DNA of 63,465 nucleotides, taken from positions 1 to 63,465 of the forward strand of contig JAHEEA010000010.1 of NCBI GenBank assembly GCA_024640945.1, written 5' to 3'. A model generated the notes under the pieces. That model made no database searches. It had not been told where the DNA came from and saw only the letters and a list, made by a program, of their open reading frames with translations. Numbering within the stretch: position 1 is the first letter of the stretch; every line of letters starts with the position of its first letter. The stretch is from Candidatus Methylopumilus sp. (GTDB lineage Bacteria > Pseudomonadota > Gammaproteobacteria > Burkholderiales > Methylophilaceae). The position numbers and the translations under genes were made by a program. Below are positions 47,958 through 57,719 of this stretch, one piece after another.

Positions 47958-48824
47958 ATGATTTATAGCATGACAGGTTTTGCCTCACTCGAGCGGCAAG
48001 TGGCAAATGGTGTTTTAGTGGTCGAGTTACGCTCGGTCAACCATCGCTATTTAGAGTTGCACATGAAGCTTGATGAGCATTTACGTAGCTTTGAGCCTTT
48101 AGTTCGAGAAATGATTTCTGCAAAATTAGGGCGCGGTAAAGTTGAGTGCCGCATGAGTCTAATGCAACGTGGTAGTGCAGATAAGGCTTTGGCGGTCGAT
48201 GAAAAAGTATTAGCGCAGCTATCCGTGGTGGCAAATCAAATTCAAAAGCGTTTTCCTGATAGCCAAGCATTAACAGTTTCTGAAATTTTACATTGGCCAG
48301 GTGTCGTTCAAAATCCAGATACTGATACTGCAGCTTTGGCTGAAGAAATTAAAAATAGTCTTAATCAAATTTTGGAAGACATGACAGCTTCGCGAGCTCG
48401 TGAAGGTTCCAAAATGAAAGCCCTGATTCTTGAGCGGCTCGATGAAGCTGAAAAAATGGTTGCAACAGTTAAGCCTTTATTGCCTCTCCAAATCAAGGTT
48501 TATCAAGAGCGACTCACAGCTAAATTACAAGAAGCATTAAAAAGTGTAGACGAAGATCGTGTTCGCCAAGAGCTGGTTTTATTTGCACAACGTATCGATG
48601 TGGATGAAGAGCTAACAAGATTGACTGCGCATGTGAGTGAAGTAAAGCGCATCTTGGATGCTGATCAAGCGGCGGGTAAACGCTTAGATTTCTTGATGCA
48701 AGAGCTTAACCGAGAAGCGAATACTTTGGGTTCCAAATCTGTTTCAACTGAAGTGTCGCAAGTGTCTATGGGCTTGAAAGTTTTAATCGAGCAAATGCGC
48801 GAGCAAATTCAAAACATAGAGTAA
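47958..48824 (+). CDS. yicC: YicC-family endoribonuclease
   Basis: YicC proteins are an endoribonuclease family implicated in small-RNA decay in Escherichia coli. The 288-residue protein begins MIYSMTGFASLERQ and continues with LRSVNHRYLELHMKLDEHLR, both diagnostic. It ends in the conserved GKRLDFLMQELNREANTLGS and KVLIEQMREQIQNIE. It comes directly before gmk, rpoZ and spoT, the common proteobacterial order. Confidence 0.95.
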   Translation: MIYSMTGFASLERQVANGVLVVELRSVNHRYLELHMKLDEHLRSFEPLVREMISAKLGRGKVECRMSLMQRGSADKALAVDEKVLAQLSVVANQIQKRFPDSQALTVSEILHWPGVVQNPDTDTAALAEEIKNSLNQILEDMTASRAREGSKMKALILERLDEAEKMVATVKPLLPLQIKVYQERLTAKLQEALKSVDEDRVRQELVLFAQRIDVDEELTRLTAHVSEVKRILDADQAAGKRLDFLMQELNREANTLGSKSVSTEVSQVSMGLKVLIEQMREQIQNIE

Positions 48825-48838
48825 TTAAAGGGCGTGAC

Positions 48839-49453
48839 ATGATGTCATTAGGTAATTTATTTATTATCACAGCAGCTTCAGGTGCTGGAAAAACGAGTTT
48901 AGTTAGAGCCTTGTTGCAGCAAGATGCTCAAATTCAGCTTTCAGTTTCTTATACTACTCGTCAGCCACGTGTTGGTGAGGTGAATGGTGAGCATTATCAC
49001 TTTGTGGATGAAGCGAGCTTTTTGAAAATGCTAGATGAAAATGATTTTTTGGAAAGCGCACATGTTCATGGCGCTAGATACGGCACTTCTAAAACTTGTG
49101 TCAATGAAGTGTTGGCCGCGGGGCAAGATTTGATTTTGGAAATTGATTGGCAAGGCGCTGCGCAAGTTCGTGAGTTGTATCCAGAGGCCATTAGTATTTT
49201 CATCTTGCCTCCATCAATGCAGGAGTTGGAATCTCGTTTGCGTGGCCGAGGTCAGGATAGCGATGAAGTGATTGCTAAGCGATTGGCTGCCGCTAAAGAC
49301 GAGATGAGCCACGTAGGTGAGTTCGACTATGTTACAATTAACGATAAATTTGAAGTGGCGTTAGAAGATCTGAACGCCATTGTTCGTACCCAGCGCCTCA
49401 AGCGTGAAAAGCAATTAGCGCGTCATGCGACTTTGCTTAAAGGTCTAATTTGA
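48839..49453 (+). CDS. gmk: Guanylate kinase
   Basis: Gmk phosphorylates GMP to GDP. The 204-residue protein has the P-loop TAASGAGKTSLVRALL, the GMP-binding SVSYTTRQPRVGEVNGEHYH, and the lid segment LRGRGQDSDEVIAKRLAAAK. Two adjacent ATG codons are possible starts. AAGGG lies eight bases before the first, so that one is used. The order gmk-rpoZ-spoT is conserved. Confidence 0.97.
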   Translation: MMSLGNLFIITAASGAGKTSLVRALLQQDAQIQLSVSYTTRQPRVGEVNGEHYHFVDEASFLKMLDENDFLESAHVHGARYGTSKTCVNEVLAAGQDLILEIDWQGAAQVRELYPEAISIFILPPSMQELESRLRGRGQDSDEVIAKRLAAAKDEMSHVGEFDYVTINDKFEVALEDLNAIVRTQRLKREKQLARHATLLKGLI

Positions 49454-49480
49454 TTTTCAATAAATTTCAGGAGTAACACC

Positions 49481-49693
49481 ATGGCTAGAATGACTGTTGA
49501 TGATTGTCTAGAAAAAATCCCTAACCGCTTTGAGTTAACTTTAGTAGCTGCTTATCGTGCCCGTCAATTAGCTAATGGTTCTGAGCCATTAGTGACAACG
49601 CATGGTCATAAAGACAAACCAACAGTATTGGCATTGCGCGAAATTGCTGCTGGCCAAATTGGCTTGGAAATGTTGAACCGCGGTCAAGCTTAA
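49481..49693 (+). CDS. rpoZ: RNA polymerase subunit omega
   Basis: Omega helps assemble RNA polymerase and forms part of a ppGpp-binding site in proteobacteria. The 70-residue protein starts [20 protein letters not shown] and has the conserved [17 protein letters not shown] good ribosome-binding site (AGGAG) lies upstream. Its position just before spoT links the alarmone target with the alarmone enzyme. Confidence 0.97.
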   Translation: MARMTVDDCLEKIPNRFELTLVAAYRARQLANGSEPLVTTHGHKDKPTVLALREIAAGQIGLEMLNRGQA

Positions 49694-49741
49694 TTCAGCA
49701 AGCTCAATTTACTTGGAGACGGCTCTGTTAGATAGCGTGAT

Positions 49742-51988
49742 ATGCAAAGTGATCGACATCTTAGCAATTCAAATCATCATGCCGGAAAACGGCCGTCGGA
49801 TTCTCTAAATCCACCAGCACCTTTATTACCTGCGGATACTGAAGACTCGCAGCTTACATTAAGTCTTAAGCATTATCTCAAACAGCAAGACATTGAACAG
49901 ATTTGGGAGGCTTACCGTTTTGGTGAAGCCGCTCATCGTGGACAGATGCGTAAAAGTGGTGAGCCATACATTACGCATCCGGTCTCTGTTGCCATTATTC
50001 TGTCACGCCTCCATCTTGATACGCCCACCATCATTGCAGCCTTATTGCACGATGTTGTAGAAGACACCGGTATTACTAAAGAACAAGTCGCTGAGAAGTT
50101 TGGCGCTCAAGTGGCTGAGCTTGTCGACGGATTATCTAAGTTAGATAAAATTGAATTCCAGAGTGCGACAGAAGCACAAGCCGAAAACTTCCGAAAAATG
50201 TTGTTAGCAATGTCGCAAGATGTTCGCGTTATTTTGGTGAAGCTGGCCGATCGTTTGCATAATATGCAAACCTTAGATGTCATGAAGCCAGAAAAGCGAC
50301 GTCGTATCGCACGCGAAACTCTAGAAATTTACGCGCCGATTGCGAATCGTTTAGGGTTGAACGAAATTTACCAAGAGTTAGAAGACTTAAGTTTTAAAAA
50401 TCATTACCCGATGCGATATGGGGTTTTGTCTAAAGCGATTTTAGCCGCACGCGGTAATCGTAAAGAAGTCGTCGGTAAGATTCTAGATGCTGTTAAAGAT
50501 CGTCTAGCGGAGATGAAAATCGATGCTGAAGTCTACGGTCGCGAAAAGCATCTTTATAGTATTTATAAAAAGATGACGGGTAAAACCATCGCTTTTTCAC
50601 AAATTTATGACATCTACGGTTTCCGTGTCGTCGTTAAAGATTTGCCTGCTTGCTACGCTGCTTTGGGTGTGTTGCATGGTTTGTATAAACCTATTCCTGG
50701 TAAATTTAAAGACTATATCGCTATTCCAAAAGCGAATGGCTATCAGTCATTACACACGACTTTATTTGGTCCATTTGGCACGCCAATTGAAATCCAAATT
50801 CGTAGTCAAGAAATGCACAATATTGCAGATGCAGGTGTTGCTGCGCATTGGTTATATAAAACCACGGATGCACACTTCACTGCGATGCAACAGCAAACGC
50901 ATCAATGGTTACAGCGTCTGCTTGAAATTCAATCTGAGAGTGCCGACTCACTAGAGTTTTTAGAGCATCTCAAAGTGGATTTATTTCCTGATGAGGTTTA
51001 TGTATTTACGCCTAAAGGCAAGATTCTTGCATTGCCAAAAGGAGCGACGGCTGTCGACTTTGCATATGCTGTGCATACCGATATAGGCAATCGCTGTGTT
51101 GCCGTCAAAATTAACCAAGAGCTGGCGCCATTAAGATCTGAATTACGTAATGGCGATCATGTGGAAATTATTACTGCTGCACATGCACATCCTAATTCTG
51201 CTTGGTTGAATTATGTGGTCTCAGGTAAAGCGCGTGCGCACATTCGTCATTTCTTAAAATCGCTCCAATCAAATGAATCTGCTGAGTTGGGTGAGCGCAT
51301 GCTGAATAAAGCTTTGCTCGCACTACATACTGATGCAAGCAAAATTAGCGACACTCAGTGGCAGAAATTATTGCGTGATTATGGCGCTAAAAATAAACAA
51401 GAAATTTTGACTGATATTGGTTTAGGTAAACGTTTAAATGTGATGGTTGCCCATCAACTCATGGCGATGGGTGAAGAGCATGGGGAACGTCATGCTAAGC
51501 AACCTAATAAACCACTCGGCACCATTACGATTCGTGGTTCAGAAGGTATGGCCGTTCAGTTCGCTCAATGTTGTCGTCCGATTCCTGGCGATCCGATTTT
51601 AGGTTTTATTAATAAAGATAAAGGCTTAGTGATTCATACGCATGACTGCCCATCGATTCGTAAATTTAGAGTCGACCCTGAAAAGTGGTTGGATGTGGAA
51701 TGGGATCCAGATACTAAACGTCTATTTAAAGTGAATTTGAAGTTGGCAACTGCTAATAAACCAGGGATGTTGGCTAAAATTGCTGCTGAAATTGCCCAAG
51801 CAAATTCCAATATTGATCACATTAGTATGGAAGAGTCTGATAATAGTGCTTATACCAATATTATGTTTACAGTACAGATTGAGAATCGTGTTCATTTAGC
51901 AGAGTTAATGCGTAAGTTGCGACGTATCCCAGAAGTGGTTCGTATTAATCGTGTCAAAGGTTCTGGCGCAGAGCAACGCGCCCAATAA
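49742..51988 (+). CDS. spoT: Bifunctional (p)ppGpp synthetase/hydrolase (RelA/SpoT)
   Basis: This 748-residue protein makes and degrades the stringent-response alarmone. In order it has an HD hydrolase domain (HRGQMRKSGEPYITHPVSV, ALLHDVVEDTGITKEQV) and a synthetase domain (REKHLYSIYKKMTGKTIAF, IYDIYGFRVVVKDLPACYAA). It then has a TGS domain (DEVYVFTPKGKILALPKGAT) and a C-terminal ACT domain (VNLKLATANKPGMLAKIAAE). The HD residues are intact, so hydrolysis is expected. No second, RelA-only gene is visible in the window. Confidence 0.95.
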   Translation: MQSDRHLSNSNHHAGKRPSDSLNPPAPLLPADTEDSQLTLSLKHYLKQQDIEQIWEAYRFGEAAHRGQMRKSGEPYITHPVSVAIILSRLHLDTPTIIAALLHDVVEDTGITKEQVAEKFGAQVAELVDGLSKLDKIEFQSATEAQAENFRKMLLAMSQDVRVILVKLADRLHNMQTLDVMKPEKRRRIARETLEIYAPIANRLGLNEIYQELEDLSFKNHYPMRYGVLSKAILAARGNRKEVVGKILDAVKDRLAEMKIDAEVYGREKHLYSIYKKMTGKTIAFSQIYDIYGFRVVVKDLPACYAALGVLHGLYKPIPGKFKDYIAIPKANGYQSLHTTLFGPFGTPIEIQIRSQEMHNIADAGVAAHWLYKTTDAHFTAMQQQTHQWLQRLLEIQSESADSLEFLEHLKVDLFPDEVYVFTPKGKILALPKGATAVDFAYAVHTDIGNRCVAVKINQELAPLRSELRNGDHVEIITAAHAHPNSAWLNYVVSGKARAHIRHFLKSLQSNESAELGERMLNKALLALHTDASKISDTQWQKLLRDYGAKNKQEILTDIGLGKRLNVMVAHQLMAMGEEHGERHAKQPNKPLGTITIRGSEGMAVQFAQCCRPIPGDPILGFINKDKGLVIHTHDCPSIRKFRVDPEKWLDVEWDPDTKRLFKVNLKLATANKPGMLAKIAAEIAQANSNIDHISMEESDNSAYTNIMFTVQIENRVHLAELMRKLRRIPEVVRINRVKGSGAEQRAQ

Positions 51989-52009
51989 ATTAATACTTAA
52001 GGAGTCATC

Positions 52010-52642
52010 ATGATTGACTATTTCAATGAGGGGCAGCGTCAGTTGCAAGATGAATTTGAGACACGGCCACTTGCTGATCGTCTCCAGGCTGGAATTATTC
52101 AGGCGATGATTACCCCACCAGATGCTGAGTTTATTGAAGCCCAAAATATGTTCTTTTTAGCGACTGTGGATGATAAAGGTCAGGCGAATTGTTCATATAA
52201 AGGTGGTCAAAAAGGATTGGTTAAAGTTGTGGATGAAACTACATTAGCTTTTCCAATTTATGACGGTAATGGCATGTTTATGTCAGCGGGTAATGTGCTG
52301 GTGAATGGCCAAGTTGGTTTGTTGTTTATTGATTTTGAGCGTCAAGCGCGAGTAAGAGTGAATGGCGAAGCAAGTATTGTTGCTAACGATAAATTGCTTA
52401 AACATTGGCCAGAATCAGTCGTGATTGTGCGTGTTAAAGTGCGCGAAACTTTCCCAAATTGCCCACGTTATATTCATAAAATGACCTTGGTTGAAGAATC
52501 TGCATTTGTTCCTAAAGTGAATTGCACAACACCAGATGCCACATGGAAGAAACTTGAAATAGTGGCTGATGTATTACCACCTAAAGATGCACATTTAGCG
52601 AGTAACGAACAAGATGTATTAGCTGCGATTAATCGTAATTAG
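52010..52642 (+). CDS. Pyridoxamine 5'-phosphate oxidase-family protein
   Basis: This 210-residue protein has the FMN-binding split-barrel fold of the PPOX-like superfamily. Marks are QNMFFLATVDDKGQANCSYK and GNGMFMSAGNVLVNGQVGLL, with CPRYIHKMTLVEESAFVPK near the C-terminus. It is not the vitamin B6 enzyme PdxH. Members of this branch are putative general stress proteins or flavin/haem-binding oxidoreductases, and the substrate is unknown. It lies 21 bases after spoT. Confidence 0.8.
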   Translation: MIDYFNEGQRQLQDEFETRPLADRLQAGIIQAMITPPDAEFIEAQNMFFLATVDDKGQANCSYKGGQKGLVKVVDETTLAFPIYDGNGMFMSAGNVLVNGQVGLLFIDFERQARVRVNGEASIVANDKLLKHWPESVVIVRVKVRETFPNCPRYIHKMTLVEESAFVPKVNCTTPDATWKKLEIVADVLPPKDAHLASNEQDVLAAINRN

Positions 52643-52680
52643 TATTTATTAATTTTTGACAATGTAATTAGGAAATAGAA

Positions 52681-53064
52681 ATGACCAAGCAAATTATTCA
52701 TACCAACGGTGCGCCTCAAGCAATCGGAACATATTCACAAGCAGTTAAAGTTGGATCAACGGTTTATTTGTCAGGCCAAATTGGTTTGGATCCAGCTTCG
52801 ATGGAAATGGTGGAAGGTATTGAGGCGCAAGTACATCGCGTGTTCACAAATTTAAAAGCAGTGGCTGAAGCCTCAGGTGGATCATTGGCAGATGTTGTTA
52901 AGTTAAATGTTTTCTTAACAGACTTATCTAATTTTGCTTTGGTTAATTCAATCATGGCTGAATATTTTACGGCACCATATCCAGCACGTGCAGCGGTGGG
53001 TGTTGCTTCATTGCCGCGCGGCGCTCTAGTAGAAGCCGATGGTGTGATTGAACTTTCAGCTTAA
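52681..53064 (+). CDS. ridA: RidA-family enamine/imine deaminase
   Basis: RidA hydrolyses reactive enamines and imines such as 2-aminoacrylate released by pyridoxal enzymes. The 127-residue protein has the family opening [20 protein letters not shown] and [20 protein letters not shown]. The catalytic arginine region is [20 protein letters not shown], followed by the terminal [11 protein letters not shown]. The length is standard. It lies between the PPOX-family gene and recG. Confidence 0.95.
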   Translation: MTKQIIHTNGAPQAIGTYSQAVKVGSTVYLSGQIGLDPASMEMVEGIEAQVHRVFTNLKAVAEASGGSLADVVKLNVFLTDLSNFALVNSIMAEYFTAPYPARAAVGVASLPRGALVEADGVIELSA

Positions 53065-53091
53065 TGGCTGACTTTATTTTTTAATTCAGGT

Positions 53092-55140
53092 TTGACTAAA
53101 CTCACAGATATCAAAGGGATGGCCAAGCCCGTTTCCTCGGGCTTGCATAAGCTTGGTATTAGCGATGTGCAGGGTTTGTTACTGCATTTACCTCTGCGTT
53201 ATGTAGATGAAACTCATATCAGTACAGTCAGGGAATTGCGTTTAGGTGAGCAGGCGCAGGTTGAAGGTGAAATCATTCATCTTGAAGTGAGCTATAAACC
53301 TAGAAAATCTTTAATCGCTCGTTTGTCTGATGGCACGGGCGATATCTTTTTGCGATTCTTGAATTTTTATCCTAGCCAAATTGCTGCTTTAAAAGAAGGC
53401 ACTCGCATCCGTGCTTTAGGGGAGGTGAGGCACGGGTATTTCGGTTATGAAATGGTGCATCCTCAAACCCGATCTGTACGTGAAACGACCGCTGTTAAAG
53501 AGACCTTAACACCAGTTTACCCAACCACTGCTGGATTAAGTCAGCCCAGTATTCGCAAGTGGGTCACATGGGCACTCAACAATGGCGATCTCTCGGAAAT
53601 TTTGCCGCAGGAAATTTATCCAAATGCAATGCCAAGCTTTGCTAAGAGTTTGCAGTATTTGCATAATCCACCGCCAAGTATCAATTTACAGACTTTAGAA
53701 GACCGAACGAATCCTGCTTGGCAGCGCTTAGCTTTTGATGAGTTGCTTGCGCAGCAACTTTCAATGCGTGAGCATTATGCAAAGCGTCGCGAACTAGGCG
53801 CGCCTCAATTAAAGTCTTCACAAAGTTTAGTTGCGCAACTCTTGCAAACACTTCCTTTTGGTTTGACTGATGCGCAACAACGAGTAGTAAAAGAAATTAG
53901 TGAGGATTTGACCAGGCCTTATCCAATGCAGCGTTTATTGCAAGGTGACGTAGGTAGCGGGAAAACTATCGTAGCAACAATTGCAGCGTTGCAAGCGATT
54001 GAAAACGGATACCAAGTAGCAATTATGGCGCCTACAGAAATTTTGGCTGAGCAGCATTATAAAAAAATGTTGTATTGGCTGGCGCCGCTTAATATTCAAG
54101 TGGCTTGGCTTTCTGGCAGTCAAGGTAAAAAAGATAGAGCATCATCATTGGAAATGATTGCGAGTGGCGAAGCCCAACTTGCTGTTGGCACGCATGCTTT
54201 ATTTCAATCTCAAGTGCAATTCAAGAAATTAGGTTTAGTCGTGGTTGATGAGCAACATCGTTTTGGTGTTGAGCAGCGTCTCTCTTTGAGACAAAAAGGT
54301 CAAAGCGATGAAGTGAGTGCGCCGCATCAATTGATGATGTCTGCGACCCCGATCCCTCGTACTCTGTCGATGAGCTATTTTGCTGATTTAGATGTATCGG
54401 TCATTGATCAGCTACCACCTGGTCGCACTCCGATTAGTACTAAGTTAGTGTCAGATAGCCGTCGTGATGAAATTGTTGAGCGCGTCAGACTGGCCTGCAC
54501 TCAAGGTGCTCAAGCTTATTGGGTGTGTCCGCTAATTGAAGAGTCTGAAGTGTTGCAATTGCAAACGGCACTCGATACTTATGAGCATTTACAGGAAACC
54601 TTTCCTGATTTGCGCGTTGGCTTGGTTCATGGGCGTATGAAGTCTGCGGAGAAGCAAGCGGTCATGGCTGAATTTAGTGCGGGAGATATTCAGCTTTTAG
54701 TTGCAACGACAGTGATTGAAGTTGGTGTGGATGTACCTAATGCTAGTTTAATGGTCATTGAGCACGCAGAACGCATGGGCTTGAGTCAGTTACATCAATT
54801 GAGAGGCCGAGTTGGACGAGGGGCTGCTAAAAGTGCTTGTATCCTTATTTATCAATCGCCACTTTCTGAAACTGCCCGTGCTAGATTGAAGATTATTTAT
54901 GAAAGCTCAGATGGTTTTGAAATTGCACAAGCCGATTTGCATTTACGTGGGCCAGGAGAATTTCTAGGAATACGTCAAAGTGGAACACCTATGCTTAAAA
55001 TTGCCGATTTGGAACGTGATGTTGAATTACTTGAAAAAGCGCAGGCTTTGGCTGATCGTTTATTAACAAAGTATCCCGAAGCTTCTCAACAACATTTAAA
55101 TCGTTGGCTCAGCCGCGGCGGTGAGTTGGTTAAGGTTTAA
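53092..55140 (+). CDS. recG: ATP-dependent DNA helicase RecG
   Basis: RecG remodels stalled replication forks and Holliday junctions. The 682-residue protein has the N-terminal wedge domain (OB fold around QVEGEIIHLEVSYKPRKSLI) and a helicase core with Walker A (LLQGDVGSGKTIVATIAAL), DEQH box (VVVDEQHRFGVEQRLSL), MMSATPIPRTL and the motif VI region GLSQLHQLRGRVGRG. The start is a TTG with CAGG four to five bases before it. No in-frame ATG upstream is better. Confidence 0.96.
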   Translation: MTKLTDIKGMAKPVSSGLHKLGISDVQGLLLHLPLRYVDETHISTVRELRLGEQAQVEGEIIHLEVSYKPRKSLIARLSDGTGDIFLRFLNFYPSQIAALKEGTRIRALGEVRHGYFGYEMVHPQTRSVRETTAVKETLTPVYPTTAGLSQPSIRKWVTWALNNGDLSEILPQEIYPNAMPSFAKSLQYLHNPPPSINLQTLEDRTNPAWQRLAFDELLAQQLSMREHYAKRRELGAPQLKSSQSLVAQLLQTLPFGLTDAQQRVVKEISEDLTRPYPMQRLLQGDVGSGKTIVATIAALQAIENGYQVAIMAPTEILAEQHYKKMLYWLAPLNIQVAWLSGSQGKKDRASSLEMIASGEAQLAVGTHALFQSQVQFKKLGLVVVDEQHRFGVEQRLSLRQKGQSDEVSAPHQLMMSATPIPRTLSMSYFADLDVSVIDQLPPGRTPISTKLVSDSRRDEIVERVRLACTQGAQAYWVCPLIEESEVLQLQTALDTYEHLQETFPDLRVGLVHGRMKSAEKQAVMAEFSAGDIQLLVATTVIEVGVDVPNASLMVIEHAERMGLSQLHQLRGRVGRGAAKSACILIYQSPLSETARARLKIIYESSDGFEIAQADLHLRGPGEFLGIRQSGTPMLKIADLERDVELLEKAQALADRLLTKYPEASQQHLNRWLSRGGELVKV

Positions 55141-55188
55141 AGTCTTGGGTATTTCAATTGCTATTACTGACTATGCGATAATTCGACC

Positions 55189-55770
55189 GTGAAAATTCGC
55201 ACTCAATCCTTATATATCAGAACGCGCTGGATAAAACAGCCAATGCACAGTGGCGCTTACCGCACTTGGCTGATTGACCGTGGATCTTTAACGCAGCGAT
55301 TGCAAGCCAAAAGCAAGCATTTTAATGTGCGCGCTTTAAGATTAAATCGTACTAAACCTCAAATTGATGAAGCTAAAATTTTAAAGATTCCTCAGCAACA
55401 ATCAGCTTTATTGCGTGAAGTCTTGCTGCTCGATCATGAGCAACCTCTGGTTTTTGCGCATAGTGTGTTGCCAGATAAAAGTATGCGTGGTGCTTGGTTA
55501 GGTTTGAGTCGTTTAGGTAATAAGCCCTTGGGCGCTGCTTTGTTTTCTGATCCGCAGGTGACCCGAACGCCACTTCAATATAAAAAAATTAATCGGCAAC
55601 ACGCCTTATATCGCCAAGCGATTAAACATTTAGAAATCCCGCCTCTGACTTTATGGGCAAGACGTTCAGTTTTTCAGTTGAATTCGGCTTTTAATCGGCA
55701 TGTCATTATGGTGACGGAAGTGTTTCTACCTAATATATTAGAGCCTGACTTAGTGGGTATGGATAAATGA
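55189..55770 (+). CDS. ubiC: Chorismate lyase
   Basis: UbiC splits chorismate into 4-hydroxybenzoate and pyruvate, the first step of ubiquinone synthesis. The 193-residue protein has the family marks WLIDRGSLTQRLQAKSKHF, the VREVLLLDHEQPLVFAHSVL-like stretch (LREVLLLDHEQPLVFAHSVL), LGLSRLGNKPLGAALFSDP and ARRSVFQLN, with the product-binding Arg and Glu near the end. The start is GTG. It overlaps ubiA by 4 bases, the expected partner for the next step. Confidence 0.94.
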   Translation: MKIRTQSLYIRTRWIKQPMHSGAYRTWLIDRGSLTQRLQAKSKHFNVRALRLNRTKPQIDEAKILKIPQQQSALLREVLLLDHEQPLVFAHSVLPDKSMRGAWLGLSRLGNKPLGAALFSDPQVTRTPLQYKKINRQHALYRQAIKHLEIPPLTLWARRSVFQLNSAFNRHVIMVTEVFLPNILEPDLVGMDK

Positions 55771-56636
55771 TGTGCATCAATAAACAGCGATTAAGTGCTT
55801 ACGCACGATTGATGCGTATAGATAAGCCTATTGGTATTTTGTTGTTGTTGTGGCCAACATTGTGGGCGCTTTGGATTGCTTCGGCTGGACATCCGTCATA
55901 TTTAAATCTATTTGTTTTTATTGCGGGCACGGTATTGATGCGTTCAGCGGGATGCATTATGAATGATTTGGCAGATCGAAATTTTGATGGGCATGTCACA
56001 CGCACTGAAAAGCGGCCTTTAGTGGCTGGTGAAGTGACTGTTAAGCAAGCCTTGGCTTTAGCGGCGATAATGAGCTTGGTTCCTTTTGGGCTGGTGTTGT
56101 TTTTAAATAGCCTTACCATTTTATTGTCCGTCCCTGCTTTATTGCTGGCAGCTAGCTATCCTTACACTAAACGTTTTTTTGCTTTACCTCAGGCTTATTT
56201 GGGGATTGCTTTTGGTTTTGGTATTCCTATGGCCTTTGCAGCCGTGCAAAACGAAGTGCCTTTAGTGGCTTGGTTGATGTTGTTGGGTAATGTTGCTTGG
56301 TCATTGGCCTATGACACAGAATACGCAATGGTTGATCGTCCAGATGATTTGAAAATAGGAATTTATTCTTCAGCGATTACTTTTGGACGTTTAGAGGTCG
56401 TTGCCATCATGACTTTTTACGGCGTGATGTTAGCTTTGCTCGCTTATGTAGGTAGTCTGCTTAATTTGGGAATGCCTTATTCAATAGGTCTGATAGTGGC
56501 GCTAGGCATAGCCATTTACCATTTTTCATTAATCAGGAATCGCCAGCCAGCAAACTGCTTTAAAGCCTTTTTGCATAATAATTGGTTGGGTGCTGTGGTT
56601 TTTATAGGGATCGTTGCAAATTACCTGATTGACTAA
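55767..56636 (+). CDS. ubiA: 4-hydroxybenzoate polyprenyltransferase
   Basis: UbiA attaches the polyprenyl tail to 4-hydroxybenzoate in the inner membrane. The 289-residue protein has eight to nine hydrophobic helices. The two aspartate-rich motifs are CIMNDLADRNFDGHVTRTEK and AYDTEYAMVDRPDDLKIG. Length and motif spacing are normal. The ATGA overlap with ubiC indicates co-translation. Confidence 0.97.
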   Translation: MMCINKQRLSAYARLMRIDKPIGILLLLWPTLWALWIASAGHPSYLNLFVFIAGTVLMRSAGCIMNDLADRNFDGHVTRTEKRPLVAGEVTVKQALALAAIMSLVPFGLVLFLNSLTILLSVPALLLAASYPYTKRFFALPQAYLGIAFGFGIPMAFAAVQNEVPLVAWLMLLGNVAWSLAYDTEYAMVDRPDDLKIGIYSSAITFGRLEVVAIMTFYGVMLALLAYVGSLLNLGMPYSIGLIVALGIAIYHFSLIRNRQPANCFKAFLHNNWLGAVVFIGIVANYLID

Positions 56637-56683
56637 GGTCGTCATTTATTTGCATAAAAATATAAAAGATTCGTAGATTCCGT

Positions 56684-56713
56684 TTGACAAGGCCGTGCCG
56701 GCTGGCATAAAAT
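56684..56713 (+). promoter_or_regulatory. Promoter of the rplM-rpsI operon
   Basis: TTGACA (56684-56689) and TAAAAT (56708-56713) are separated by 18 bases and followed by a GC-rich discriminator (CCGCC). This layout is typical of strong, growth-rate-controlled ribosomal promoters. The rplM start is about 37 bases beyond the -10 box. Confidence 0.8.
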
Positions 56714-56750
56714 CCGCCTCTTGATTTTTTTTGTGATTATTGGCTTACCA

Positions 56751-57191
56751 ATGAAAACCTTTTCAGCTAAAGCGCACGAAGTAAAGCGCGACTGGTTCGT
56801 AGTAGATGCTACGGATTTAGTGCTAGGCCGTTTGGCTAGCGAGATTGCCCACCGTTTACGTGGCAAACATAAAACAATTTATACACCGCACGTTGATACT
56901 GGCGATTACATTGTTGTAATCAATGCCGACAAGATCAAAGTGACTGGTACTAAAGACTTGAACAAGTTGTACCACCGTCACTCTGGTTATCCAGGCGGTA
57001 TTTCAACAACGACATTCGGTAAAATGCAAGAGCGTTTCCCAGGCCGTGCTTTGGAAAAGGCTGTTAAAGGCATGCTACCAAAAGGTCCTTTGGGCTATGC
57101 AATGTTCCGCAAAATGAAAGTATACGCTGGCGCTAAACATGACCACGTGGCGCAACAACCACAACCTTTAGTCATCAAAAGCCAAGCTTAA
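56751..57191 (+). CDS. rplM: 50S ribosomal protein L13
   Basis: L13 is an early-assembly protein of the large subunit. The start was set at ATG 56751, which gives [20 protein letters not shown], the usual N-terminus; the frame is open ten codons further up without similarity. The 146-residue protein contains [36 protein letters not shown] and [20 protein letters not shown]. It is followed by rpsI after 9 bases, the universal pairing. Confidence 0.98.
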   Translation: MKTFSAKAHEVKRDWFVVDATDLVLGRLASEIAHRLRGKHKTIYTPHVDTGDYIVVINADKIKVTGTKDLNKLYHRHSGYPGGISTTTFGKMQERFPGRALEKAVKGMLPKGPLGYAMFRKMKVYAGAKHDHVAQQPQPLVIKSQA

Positions 57192-57200
57192 GGAATCGAT

Positions 57201-57593
57201 ATGATTGGTAAATATAATTATGGTACTGGCCGTCGTAAAAGCTCAGTAGCTCGTGTGTTCTTGAAAACTGGTAAAGGCAACATCATTGTTAATGACAAGC
57301 CTGCTGACGTTTATTTCTCACGTGTAACTTCACGTATGATTTTGCGTCAACCACTTGCTTTGACAAACAACGAATCTAGCTTCGACATCATGGTAAACGT
57401 AGTAGGCGGTGGTGAGTCTGGCCAAGCTGGTGCAGTTCGTCACGGTATTACTCGTGCTTTGATCGATTACGATGCAGCATTGAAGAGTGCTTTATCACAC
57501 GCTGGTTTTGTAACTCGCGATGCTCGTGAAGTTGAACGTAAAAAAGTTGGTTTACGTAAAGCGCGTCGTCGTAAACAATTCTCTAAACGTTAA
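57201..57593 (+). CDS. rpsI: 30S ribosomal protein S9
   Basis: S9 sits in the head of the small subunit, and its basic C-terminal tail reaches the P-site tRNA. The 130-residue protein has [20 protein letters not shown] at the start and [20 protein letters not shown]. The tail ends [12 protein letters not shown], complete with the terminal KR. A terminator follows directly. Confidence 0.98.
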   Translation: MIGKYNYGTGRRKSSVARVFLKTGKGNIIVNDKPADVYFSRVTSRMILRQPLALTNNESSFDIMVNVVGGGESGQAGAVRHGITRALIDYDAALKSALSHAGFVTRDAREVERKKVGLRKARRRKQFSKR

Positions 57594-57609
57594 TCTATTA
57601 GCGTTCAGC

Positions 57610-57638
57610 AAAAAAAGCCGCGTAATTGCGGCTTTTTT
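57610..57638 (+). terminator. Terminator after rpsI
   Basis: A-run, GCCGC (57617-57621), a six-base loop, GCGGC (57628-57632) and a T-run form a classic Rho-independent terminator that ends the rplM-rpsI operon. Confidence 0.92.
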
Positions 57639-57676
57639 GTTTTGTGCCGCAGCTTTTTGTTACTATGCTGTTTGAT

Positions 57677-57692
57677 GGCTATTGGAATAGCC
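57677..57692. repeat. Short inverted repeat before argC
   Basis: GGCTATT, a two-base spacer and AATAGCC form a perfect inverted repeat in the leader of argC, between the rpsI terminator and the gene. It lacks a T-run and is too short-looped for a terminator. It could be a regulator's operator. It does not match the TGAAT-type halves of an ArgR box. Confidence 0.5.
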
Positions 57693-57719
57693 AAATGAAT
57701 TTTAAGAATGGTTTTTAAA

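Noticed and set aside
50607-50954. 115-codon open frame on the plus strand inside spoT
   Set aside because: It is out of frame within the synthetase domain of spoT. That domain is intact, so there is no frameshift to explain.
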